Source of the DNA: an uncultured Eubacteriales bacterium | GTDB taxonomy: Bacteria > Bacillota > Clostridia > Oscillospirales > Oscillospiraceae | Length of the DNA stretch: 6,294 nucleotides | Assembly (NCBI GenBank): GCA_958427375.1 | Contig: CAUABY010000127.1 | Location: 1-6,294 of the forward strand | Reading direction: 5' to 3' | In this document: positions 1 through 5,992 of the stretch, one piece after another | Position numbering within the stretch: position 1 is the stretch's first letter | Layout: every line of letters starts with the position of its first letter | The notes under the pieces: model-generated | Database searches by the model: none | The model's input: the letters and a program-made list of their open reading frames with translations, nothing else | What the model was told of the DNA's origin: nothing | Translations under genes and position numbers: made by a program

Positions 1-614
1 AGCACGGCTTTGAGTTTGAGCGGCTGGAATACGGCAGCGGGCTGGCTGTGGACTACTTCACGCCGGACGCTGATGAGACTGAACTTGAGCGGCTGCGGGA
101 AGCGGCATGGAAAATCCGCGCGGTGTCAGAAGAAATCAAGCTGAGTGTAGAGATGGGGCGCTTTTTCGCGGCTCCCTGCGGCTGTTACTTCACGCGAGTG
201 ATGGATATAAAAACCAATGAGGGCGTAAATTACGCCATTGTTGACGGCGGCCTGAACCAGCTCAAGTATCACGGCCAGATTCAGGGCATGCAGATACCTG
301 AGATAACGCATATTAAGGCCGCGCCAGGCACAGACAGCGAGAAAAAAAGCTGGACGCTTTGCGGCAGCCTTTGCACGACGGCGGATGTGCTTGCGCGCAA
401 TGTTGAGCTTGAGGGGCTTGCAATAGGCGATATTCTTGTTTTCCACCGGACGGGCGCATACTCCGTCACGGAGGGCATGGCGCTCTTCCTCAGCCGTGAG
501 CTGCCGGAAGTATCGCTCTATTCCGCCGATGGCGGCATTGAAAAACTAAGAGATATACTGCAAACTGCATGGTTTAACATGCCCGCGACACAGTATCTGA
601 AACGGGGAGATTAA
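1..614 (+). CDS. PLP-dependent decarboxylase, fold-type III (LysA/BtrK-like), C-terminal part
   Basis: The reading frame is open from the window edge (first full codon at 3) to TAA at 612-614, so the start and the PLP-lysine half lie outside. The 203 visible residues follow the C-terminal half of diaminopimelate/ornithine-type decarboxylases. In order they show a glycine-containing phosphate loop (YGSGLAVDYF, about 30-59), an E-x-G-R element (EMGR, replacing the usual EPGR), NYAIVDGG, the LCTTAD motif with the presumed catalytic Cys at 372-374, and GAY with the PLP-contacting Tyr at 459-461. The family decarboxylates free or carrier-bound amino acids in the cytoplasm. LysA proteins usually have Glu after the Cys (CES-type motif); here it is Thr, which argues against housekeeping lysine synthesis. 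Its stop lies 3 bases before an MBOAT gene, so a role in making the group that the MBOAT transfers is likely. Family assignment is firm; the substrate is unknown. A GTG at 48 is internal, not the start. Confidence 0.88.
   Translation, partial: HGFEFERLEYGSGLAVDYFTPDADETELERLREAAWKIRAVSEEIKLSVEMGRFFAAPCGCYFTRVMDIKTNEGVNYAIVDGGLNQLKYHGQIQGMQIPEITHIKAAPGTDSEKKSWTLCGSLCTTADVLARNVELEGLAIGDILVFHRTGAYSVTEGMALFLSRELPEVSLYSADGGIEKLRDILQTAWFNMPATQYLKRGD
604..610 (+). promoter_or_regulatory. Ribosome binding site for the TTG-started MBOAT gene
   Basis: A GGGGAGA purine run inside the last codons of the decarboxylase sits 7 bases before TTG at 618. This supports the TTG as the start and suggests coupled translation from the upstream gene. 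Confidence 0.65.
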
Positions 615-617
615 CAC

Positions 618-2240
618 TTGAGCTATACATCCTTTAAGTTCATAGCCTTTGTCGCGGTTACGGCCGCCGTATATTTCCTTTTCCCCGTTAAGAAATATCA
701 GTGGACGGTGCTCCTCGCGGCAAGCTATGTTTTCTACCTTGTGGCCGGGTACAAATACGCGGCGTTTATCGTTTTTACGACAATCTCCGTCTATTATCTG
801 GCTCTCGCTATCGATAAAATAGCCCAGCGCGCCTCGGAGGAGCTGAAAGCCCACAAGCAGGACTGGGACAGGGAGCAGAAAAAGGAATATAAGGCCCGAA
901 TCGACAGGAAAAAGCGCCGCATTATGGCGCTTGCGGTTGTCATAAACATTGGTATTCTGGCCTTTTTGAAGTACAGCAATTTCTTTGTTGGCAGCCTGAG
1001 CAGCCTGACGGGGCTTTTCGGGCTTGAATGGTCGGCACCCACTCTGAAGCTGTTTCTGCCGCTGGGCATTTCGTTTTACACTTTCCAGTCGGTTGGCTAT
1101 GTGGTGGACGTGTACAGGGGCAAGTTCCCGGCTGAGCGGAATTTGGCTAAACTTGCGCTTTTCGTGTCCTTTTTCCCGCAGATTATTCAGGGGCCTATCA
1201 GCTTTTATGATAAGCTCGCCTATCAGCTCTATGAGCCGCACAGCGTTGACTTTACGCGCATGAAGCACGGGGCGGAGCTTGTGCTCTGGGGCTTTTTTAA
1301 AAAGCTTGTAATCGCCGACCGTGCGCTGATCGCAATAAACTGCGTTTCCGGCAATTACACCGCCTACAGCGGCACGGCGGTCGGCTTTGCAATCTTGCTA
1401 TACGCCTTGCAGCTCTACACGGACTTTTCCGGCGGTATAGATGTCTCGCGCGGCGTGGCGCAGATTCTCGGCATAGACATGGTGCAAAACTTCAAGCGCC
1501 CGTATTTTTCAATCAGCATCAACGACTACTGGCGGCGCTGGCACATCACCCTCGGCGCGTGGATGAAGGAATATGTCTTTTATCCTTTGGCGCTGTCCAA
1601 GCGTTTCACCAATGTCAGCAAGAAGATAAGGGCGACGAGCTTTGGCGCGAGCAGGGCGGGCGCGCATGTGGCAAAGGTCCTGCCCACGAGCTTCGCCTCG
1701 CTCATAGTTTTCCTGCTCGTGGGAATCTGGCACGGGGCGGACTGGAGATATGTCGCTTTTGGATTGTGGAACGGCGGCATAATAATGCTCTCCACCCTGC
1801 TTGAGCCGCTCTTCGAGCTGGCCAACGTGAAACTGCGCATAAATGTAAAGGCGCTGTGGTTCCACTGCTTTAGAATTTTGAGAACCTTTTTGATAGTCTT
1901 GGTGGGCTATGTTTTCGATGTTGCGTGGTCACTAAAAGATGCGCTCGTGATGTTCTACATGATGCTCACAAAGCAGAGCCTTAGCATGTTCAGGCATGAG
2001 TTTTTGGAGCTGGGGCTGAATAAACTGGATTACGCGCTCCTCGCACTCTGCACCGTGTTCCTATTCGGAGTAAGCCTTGTGCAGGAGCGGCACAGCGACA
2101 GCTCAATACGCGCAATGCTTGATGAAAAACCGTTCATACTCCGGTATATGTTCCTCCTGGTGGGAATAGTTACAATTCTCATTTTTGGAATGTATGTGTC
2201 AGGTTTGGGTGGCACAGAGTTTGTATACATGCAGTTTTGA
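618..2240 (+). CDS. MBOAT-family membrane O-acyltransferase (DltB/AlgI-like)
   Basis: This is a complete 540-aa polytopic membrane protein with about ten hydrophobic segments. The N-terminus (MSYTSFKF followed by a hydrophobic helix and a second around 30-65) is the canonical start of this family and supports the TTG start. Other family landmarks are LPLGISFYTFQSVGYVVDVY (about 148-166), FFPQIIQGPI (175-184), YTDFSGG (267-273), NDYWRRWHITLG (302-313, His309) and GIWHGADWRYVAFGLWNG (369-386). The last contains the near-invariant catalytic His372. It ends in the usual aromatic FVYMQF tail. A strongly basic cytosolic loop spans about 67-101. Such proteins pass an acyl group across or at the membrane onto an extracellular polymer: D-alanine from a carrier protein in DltB, acetyl in AlgI. 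The neighbouring decarboxylase and two SGNH proteins fit a surface-polymer modification operon. The donor and acceptor cannot be read from the sequence. Plain O-acetylation is the main alternative. Confidence 0.93.
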   Translation: MSYTSFKFIAFVAVTAAVYFLFPVKKYQWTVLLAASYVFYLVAGYKYAAFIVFTTISVYYLALAIDKIAQRASEELKAHKQDWDREQKKEYKARIDRKKRRIMALAVVINIGILAFLKYSNFFVGSLSSLTGLFGLEWSAPTLKLFLPLGISFYTFQSVGYVVDVYRGKFPAERNLAKLALFVSFFPQIIQGPISFYDKLAYQLYEPHSVDFTRMKHGAELVLWGFFKKLVIADRALIAINCVSGNYTAYSGTAVGFAILLYALQLYTDFSGGIDVSRGVAQILGIDMVQNFKRPYFSISINDYWRRWHITLGAWMKEYVFYPLALSKRFTNVSKKIRATSFGASRAGAHVAKVLPTSFASLIVFLLVGIWHGADWRYVAFGLWNGGIIMLSTLLEPLFELANVKLRINVKALWFHCFRILRTFLIVLVGYVFDVAWSLKDALVMFYMMLTKQSLSMFRHEFLELGLNKLDYALLALCTVFLFGVSLVQERHSDSSIRAMLDEKPFILRYMFLLVGIVTILIFGMYVSGLGGTEFVYMQF

Positions 2241-2269
2241 ATGAAAGCTCAGTATAGTGCCCATAGCGC

Positions 2270-2275
2270 GGGAGG
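2270..2275 (+). promoter_or_regulatory. Ribosome binding site deciding the GTG start of SGNH gene 1
   Basis: GGGAGG lies 6 bases before GTG at 2282. An in-frame TAG at 2264-2266 rules out any upstream start, and the same site and spacing recur before the paralog. Confidence 0.8.
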
Positions 2276-2281
2276 TGTATA

Positions 2282-3445
2282 GTGAAAAAGGTATATTTTA
2301 CAAGGTTTATAAAACTGCTCGCGCTCATTGTTTCGATATTCATTGTCTGTGCGGCCGCAGATAAAGTACTTATCAAGGTAGACGGGTATGATGAGCGCCG
2401 AATCAGCGATTTTTACTATGAGGAAAAGAACTCCATAGATGTCGTGCTCCTCGGCGCAAGTGAGGTATTTGCTGATTTTGCCCCTCCGTATGCCTATGAA
2501 TTGGGCGGATTTACAAGCTACTGTTATGCTGTATCGAGTAATTCTGCGGAGATGTATAAAACCCAGCTAAAGGAAATCCTATCCAGACAAAGTCCGAAAC
2601 TTATACTGGTTGAGCCAAACGGTTTTGTATATGATGAAAATGGTTTGGGTGTAAAAGAGCTGTACGCGCGAGCGGCACAGTCTTATCTCGAAAGCGTTCC
2701 TCTTACGCTGAATAAAATAGCGGCAGTATGCACTGCGGACATGGAGAACAGGGGTGCTGCTCTGTTTCCAATACTGAATCACCACGAGCATCTCTTCCAG
2801 GTGTATGATAATCTCGGCGCGCTGGGTTTTAACACCCCGTCGGTATTGAAAGGCGCGTTTACCATTACAAAGCTTAATGACGAAACATGCAAATATGCCG
2901 TGCCCGAAGGGACTGACGGATATGAGCTTACGCCGCACTACAAGTCATATCTCATAGATTTTCTGAAATACTGTAAGAGCGAGGAGCTGGACAATATAGT
3001 CTTTGTCCGCTTCCCGCATAAGTATAACGATGAGGACGCGTACATACGGGCCTGCCGCTCAAATGTCGTTGAAGAGCTTGTGCAGCAGTACGGGTTTGAT
3101 TACATTGATCTGGAAGAATGCGTAGACGATATCGGCATTGACTATGACACGGATTTCTTTGACCAAGAGCATTTGAGCGTTTATGGGCAGATAAAGTCCA
3201 CAGAGTATTTAACCAATATAATCACAGAGCGGTACGGACTTGTGCCCATGGCGCAGAGCGAAGCAAACGCGGCGCGCTGGGAGAAGAGCGCGAAGTATAT
3301 CAGAGCGTATTTTCTGTTGGCTGATGAGATAATAAAAAGCGGCGACAAACAGTATCTTTGGGAGACACCTGAGATAATGAACAAGCTGGACGAGATATTA
3401 GCGGCGGCACCCGCGGAGGGACTGAGCCTGCCAACCGCGAAATAA
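2282..3445 (+). CDS. Membrane-anchored SGNH/GDSL-like protein, copy 1 (DltD/AlgJ-like role inferred)
   Basis: This is a complete 387-aa protein with a basic N-terminus (KKVYFTRFIK) followed by one hydrophobic segment at about 12-31. That predicts a type II anchor with the catalytic domain outside the cell. SGNH landmarks are block I VVLLGASEVF (candidate nucleophile Ser60), a block II-like region about 80-92, VEPNGF (Asn113), and DQEHLSVYGQIK with candidate Asp294 and His297 (D-x-x-H). The presumed block II Gly is replaced: the stretch reads AVSSNS where copy 2 has GVAGNS. Length and topology resemble DltD, which works with the MBOAT DltB in D-alanylation. SGNH partners of MBOATs also act in polysaccharide acetylation. 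The gene is 41 bases after the MBOAT gene and is followed by a close paralog. There is no proper lipobox at Cys23, since the preceding residues are I-V. The SGNH fold is well supported; the reaction is not known. Confidence 0.82.
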   Translation: MKKVYFTRFIKLLALIVSIFIVCAAADKVLIKVDGYDERRISDFYYEEKNSIDVVLLGASEVFADFAPPYAYELGGFTSYCYAVSSNSAEMYKTQLKEILSRQSPKLILVEPNGFVYDENGLGVKELYARAAQSYLESVPLTLNKIAAVCTADMENRGAALFPILNHHEHLFQVYDNLGALGFNTPSVLKGAFTITKLNDETCKYAVPEGTDGYELTPHYKSYLIDFLKYCKSEELDNIVFVRFPHKYNDEDAYIRACRSNVVEELVQQYGFDYIDLEECVDDIGIDYDTDFFDQEHLSVYGQIKSTEYLTNIITERYGLVPMAQSEANAARWEKSAKYIRAYFLLADEIIKSGDKQYLWETPEIMNKLDEILAAAPAEGLSLPTAK

Positions 3446-3479
3446 CAAAACGCTAAAAATGCTGCTGTGCCCATAGCGC

Positions 3480-3485
3480 GGGAGG
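3480..3485 (+). promoter_or_regulatory. Ribosome binding site deciding the GTG start of SGNH gene 2
   Basis: GGGAGG sits 6 bases before GTG at 3492, in the same context as the paralog's site at 2270-2275. Conservation of the whole leader supports GTG in both genes. Confidence 0.8.
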
Positions 3486-3491
3486 TTTATA

Positions 3492-4637
3492 GTGAAAAAG
3501 ATATATTTTACAAGGTTTATAAAACTGCTCGCGCTCATAGTCCCGATAGTAATTATCTGTGCCGCCGCTGAAAAAATACTTATCAAAGCGGAGGGCTATG
3601 ACCAGTGCAGAATCAGCGACTTTTACGCGGAGCGGGAGAACTCCGTGGATGTTGTTTTCCTCGGCGCAAGTGAGATTTATACTGACTATGCCCCGCCCTA
3701 TGCTTATGAAAAGGGCGGCTTTACGAGCTACTGCTATGGTGTGGCGGGGAATTCTGCAACTATATATAAATCCCAGCTAAAAGAAATCCTCTCCAAGCAA
3801 AGCCCTCAGCTTATATTTGTTGAGCCGAACGGATTCATATACGATTTGGAGACTATGGATAATTTCTCCGCGCAGCTCTATCTTGAGAGCAGCCCGCTGA
3901 CGCTTAACAAGATAGACACTATGTTAAAAGCCCGCCCGGAGGACAAGGTCAGCGCGCTGTTCCCCGTTCTAAAGCACCACAGGCAATCCGGAACGATGCG
4001 TGATGTGTGCGGTGCGCGCGGCTTTAATAAGCCGTCACTTCTCAAGGGCGTTACCACCATAACGGAGCTCAACACTGAGCTGCCCCTGTATTCCGCGCCA
4101 GAGGGAACTGACGGGCGGAACATCACGCCGCTCTCCAGAGAATGCTTGATAGACTTTTTGGAATACTGTAAAAGCGAGGGGCTTAATAATGTCGTCTTTA
4201 TCCGCTTCCCGCACAAGTACATTGATGAGGACGGGTATATCCGTGCCTGCCGCGCGAATGCCGTGGGAGAGATTGCACAGCAGTACGGCTTCGAGTATTT
4301 GAATCTGGACAGGTGCATAGACGATATCGGCCTTGATTATACTGTGGATTTCTATAATCCTGAGCATTTGAGCGTTTACGGGCAGATAAAGTTTACGGAG
4401 TATATGAGCAATATGATTACAGAGCGGTACGGACTTGTGCCCGTGGCGCAGAGCGAGGCAAACGCGGCGCACTGGGAAAGGAGCGCGGAGTATATCAGGG
4501 CGTATTTCCTGCTGGCCGATGAGATGATAAAAAGCGGCGGCAAGCAGTATCTCTGGGAGACGCCCGATGTAATGCACAAGCTGAAAGAGATGTTAGCGTC
4601 AGCCCCCGCGGAGGGACTGAGCCTGCCAACAGCATAA
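3492..4637 (+). CDS. Membrane-anchored SGNH/GDSL-like protein, copy 2 (paralog of copy 1)
   Basis: This is a complete 381-aa paralog of the preceding gene. About 75% of the first 80 residues are identical by hand alignment, with lower identity in the middle. It has the same type II anchor (hydrophobic about 12-31), block I VVFLGASEIY with candidate Ser60, VEPNGF with Asn113, and an intact block II-like GVAGNS with Gly86. The D-x-x-H motif is altered: it reads NPEHLSVYG with Asn289 in place of Asp and His292 retained, so the catalytic triad may be incomplete. Three in-frame stops stand in a row (TAA TAA TGA, 4635-4643), and a hairpin follows. It is probably the last gene of the operon and acts outside the membrane with the MBOAT protein. 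It could be a weakened enzyme, a dyad enzyme, or a structural or polymer-binding partner of copy 1. Confidence 0.82.
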   Translation: MKKIYFTRFIKLLALIVPIVIICAAAEKILIKAEGYDQCRISDFYAERENSVDVVFLGASEIYTDYAPPYAYEKGGFTSYCYGVAGNSATIYKSQLKEILSKQSPQLIFVEPNGFIYDLETMDNFSAQLYLESSPLTLNKIDTMLKARPEDKVSALFPVLKHHRQSGTMRDVCGARGFNKPSLLKGVTTITELNTELPLYSAPEGTDGRNITPLSRECLIDFLEYCKSEGLNNVVFIRFPHKYIDEDGYIRACRANAVGEIAQQYGFEYLNLDRCIDDIGLDYTVDFYNPEHLSVYGQIKFTEYMSNMITERYGLVPVAQSEANAAHWERSAEYIRAYFLLADEMIKSGGKQYLWETPDVMHKLKEMLASAPAEGLSLPTA

Positions 4638-4647
4638 TAATGAAACA

Positions 4648-4685
4648 AAACCCGGAGCTGTGCTTGCATGCACAGCTCCGGGTTT
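4648..4685 (-). terminator. Intrinsic terminator, perfect 16-bp stem, between convergent genes
   Basis: Arms 4648-4663 and 4670-4685 are exact reverse complements (AAACCCGGAGCTGTGC and its complement) around a 6-base loop. Read leftward, the stem is followed by TTTTGTTT, a good U-tract, 35 bases after the phosphofructokinase stop. Read rightward, only a short TTTA follows, so termination of the SGNH operon is possible but weaker. It is the only terminator-like structure seen between the two transcription units. Confidence 0.85.
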
Positions 4686-4719
4686 ATGCGTTGTTCTGCT
4701 ATAGAATTACTGCGCCGCC

Positions 4720-5805
4720 TCAGTCACCCATGCAGATGCCGATATCGCGCGCGACCTCTATCATCGGGTGGTCGATGGGCAGGAACTTTGTCTTGCTCGC
4801 CGCGTCGTCAAGCGGGATGTCGACAATCTTGTTGTCCTGAATTGCGACCATGCGCCCGTAATTCTTGTTGACAATGAGGTTCGCGGCCGCGGTGCCGAAC
4901 TGCGTGGCGAGAACACGGTCATAGGGGCAGGGAGGGCCGCCTCTCTGGTAGTGACCGGGCACGGTCACGCGGGTCTCCTGCCCGGTGATGGCCTCAAGCG
5001 CGGCGGCGAGCTCATAAGAGACGGTCGGGAAGCGGCTGTTCTCTTTCTTGAGGCGGCTTGCCTCCTCGTCAAGCTTCACATCGTCAACGGACACAGCGCC
5101 CTCCGCGCAGGCCACGATGGAAAAGCCGCGCCCGGCGCGCTTGCGCTGCTCGATGAGTGCCGCGACCTTTTCAATGTCATAGGGAATCTCAGGGATGAGT
5201 ATAACGTCCGCGCCGCTGCCGATACCGGCGTTGAGCGTGAGCCAGCCAGCGTCACGCCCCATGAGCTCAACCACAAAAGTGCGCCCGTGGGAGGATGCGG
5301 TGGAATGTATGTAGTCGATAACATTAGTGGCGATGTCAACCGCGCTCTGGAAGCCAAAAGTCGTGTCGGTGCCCCAAATATCATTGTCGATGGTCTTGGG
5401 CAGGGTGACAACGTTCATCCCCGCGTCGGAGATGAGCTTTGCACTTTTCTGTGTGCCGTTGCCGCCCATGATGATAAGGCAGTCGAGGTTGAGACGGTTG
5501 TAGGTGTCGCGCATGAGCGGGATGAGGCTGTTGCCCTCATCGTCTATAATATCCTTGCCCGGAATGTAGCGCTGGCGGGAAGTACCGAGGATGGTACCGC
5601 CCTCCGTAAGTATGCCGGAAAAATCCTTCGGCTCCATGAACTTGTAGTCGCTGTCCACAAGGCCGCGATAGCCGTCATACATACCGAATATTTCCACATT
5701 ATCGAGCTTCTCAAATAAAGCTTTGCCGACGCCGCGGATGGCCGCGTTCAGGCCTTGGCAGTCGCCGCCGCTGGTAATCAGAGCAACTCTGGTAATTCTT
5801 TTCAT
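4720..5805 (-). CDS. pfkA: 6-phosphofructokinase, group III type (probably ATP-dependent)
   Basis: This is a complete 361-aa cytosolic glycolytic enzyme that converts fructose 6-phosphate to fructose 1,6-bisphosphate. Motifs in order are the nucleotide-loop SGGDCQGLNAAIRG (12-25), GGNGT (114-118), PKTIDND (136-142) with the catalytic Asp140, MGRDAGW (182-188) for substrate binding, and GHYQRGG near 284-290. In E. coli PfkA the third position is GGDGS and the fourth PGTIDND. PPi-dependent enzymes typically carry Asp at the Gly117 position and Lys at position 137. This protein has Gly117 with Lys137, the mixed pattern known for group III ATP enzymes, plus Asn116 where PfkA has its Mg-contacting Asp. 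The length exceeds the usual ~320 aa of PfkA and fits group III. The ATG at 5805-5803 has AGGAGGT 9 bases upstream. The family is certain; phosphoryl donor choice (ATP or PPi) is inferred. Confidence 0.95.
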   Translation of the reverse strand: MKRITRVALITSGGDCQGLNAAIRGVGKALFEKLDNVEIFGMYDGYRGLVDSDYKFMEPKDFSGILTEGGTILGTSRQRYIPGKDIIDDEGNSLIPLMRDTYNRLNLDCLIIMGGNGTQKSAKLISDAGMNVVTLPKTIDNDIWGTDTTFGFQSAVDIATNVIDYIHSTASSHGRTFVVELMGRDAGWLTLNAGIGSGADVILIPEIPYDIEKVAALIEQRKRAGRGFSIVACAEGAVSVDDVKLDEEASRLKKENSRFPTVSYELAAALEAITGQETRVTVPGHYQRGGPPCPYDRVLATQFGTAAANLIVNKNYGRMVAIQDNKIVDIPLDDAASKTKFLPIDHPMIEVARDIGICMGD

Positions 5806-5814
5806 AAACTCATT

Positions 5815-5821
5815 ACCTCCT
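5815..5821 (-). promoter_or_regulatory. Ribosome binding site of the phosphofructokinase gene
   Basis: On the minus strand this reads AGGAGGT, 9 bases before the ATG. A second, out-of-frame ATG (5813-5811) directly after it opens only a three-codon frame and is not the start. Confidence 0.85.
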
Positions 5822-5838
5822 AATAAGCCCTCTTATTA
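5821..5838. repeat. Short inverted repeat over the phosphofructokinase -10 and start region
   Basis: TAATAAG and CTTATTA, perfect 7-base arms, flank CCCT. The dyad overlaps the -10 element and the predicted transcript start, so it could be an operator. Such an AT-rich dyad can also arise by chance. Confidence 0.35.
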
Positions 5839-5863
5839 TGGAGCAAAAACCGGAAAATTTCAA
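5835..5863 (-). promoter_or_regulatory. Sigma-A-type promoter for the phosphofructokinase gene
   Basis: On the minus strand, TTGAAA (5863-5858) is separated by exactly 17 bases from CATAAT (5840-5835). The predicted transcript start is near 5828, giving a leader of only about 22 bases that is mostly ribosome site. Confidence 0.65.
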
Positions 5864-5881
5864 TAGACATTTTTCACATAA

Positions 5882-5897
5882 TCACAGGTGTTTGTGA
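5882..5897. repeat. TCACA-N6-TGTGA dyad between divergent promoters
   Basis: TCACA (5882-5886) and TGTGA (5893-5897) form a perfect 5-base dyad with a 6-base centre. A further TCACA lies at 5874-5878. It sits between the two outward-facing -35 elements, where a shared regulator could bind. No regulator is identified. Confidence 0.3.
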
Positions 5898-5916
5898 GGG
5901 TTTAGACAAATACGGA

Positions 5917-5945
5917 TTGATATTTTCGACATATCATGCTACAAT
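5917..5945 (+). promoter_or_regulatory. Sigma-A-type promoter with extended -10 for the right-edge gene
   Basis: TTGATA (5917-5922), a 17-base spacer, and TACAAT (5940-5945) preceded by TGC (TGn extended -10). The predicted start near 5952 gives a leader of about 40 bases. This is the best promoter match in the window. Confidence 0.75.
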
Positions 5946-5977
5946 ATCTTTAACTTGGGACAACGCTAAATGAAACA

Positions 5978-5985
5978 AGAAGGAG
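5978..5985 (+). promoter_or_regulatory. Ribosome binding site of the right-edge gene
   Basis: AGAAGGAG lies 7 bases before ATG at 5993, a strong site that fixes this start. Confidence 0.8.
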
Positions 5986-5992
5986 AAAAAGC

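Larger units (their letters stand above)
2257..3445 (+). repeat. Tandem gene duplication, unit A (leader plus SGNH gene 1)
   Basis: This unit pairs with 3467-4637. The first 72 bases (2257-2328 against 3467-3538, offset 1210) differ at only two positions, and this stretch covers the noncoding leader, the ribosome site, the GTG start and the first membrane-anchor codons. After a 15-base deletion in unit B the offset becomes 1195. Exact blocks then recur near the 3' end, such as 3224-3247 = 4419-4442 (24 bases) and 3410-3435 = 4605-4630 (26 bases). The middle is clearly more diverged. Confidence 0.93.
3467..4637 (+). repeat. Tandem gene duplication, unit B (leader plus SGNH gene 2)
   Basis: This is the second unit of the duplication described for 2257-3445. 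It begins with the same leader ending in CATAGCGCGGGAGG before the start codon and runs to the stop at 4635-4637. Relative to unit A it lacks five codons just after the VEPNGF motif, and it lacks the terminal Lys codon. Confidence 0.93.

Noticed and set aside
48..50. GTG as a possible start of the first gene
   Set aside because: The frame is open to the window edge, and conserved family sequence (the glycine-containing loop before DYF) already lies upstream of this codon.
1..614. Housekeeping lysA (diaminopimelate decarboxylase)
   Set aside because: The altered Cys motif and the direct linkage to MBOAT and SGNH genes favour a dedicated surface-modification enzyme; only the family name is kept.
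546..1268. Open frame of 240 codons on the minus strand opposite the decarboxylase end and MBOAT start
   Set aside because: It is antisense to two well-supported genes and its translation shows no domain; treated as a shadow frame.
2241..2282. Thirteen-codon frame between MBOAT and SGNH gene 1 as a real small gene
   Set aside because: The corresponding leader of the second copy does not preserve it, so it is noted only as a possible translational coupler.
2342..2365. Lipoprotein signal at Cys23 of the SGNH proteins
   Set aside because: The residues before Cys are I-V (copy 1) and I-I (copy 2), not the small residue required at -1 of a lipobox; an uncleaved anchor is more likely.
618..4637. 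Alginate-type acetylation locus (algI/algJ)
   Set aside because: No other alginate genes are visible, and the decarboxylase has no place in acetyl transfer; the general MBOAT/SGNH assignment is safer.
4768..5718. Open frame of 316 codons on the plus strand opposite phosphofructokinase
   Set aside because: It lies wholly inside a clear phosphofructokinase gene, has no recognisable domain, and is the usual by-product of GC-biased codon positions read in antisense.
5871..5897. CRP-binding site
   Set aside because: The half-sites are inside out relative to the CRP consensus (TCACA-N6-TGTGA instead of TGTGA-N6-TCACA), and Clostridia generally do not use classical CRP in this way.
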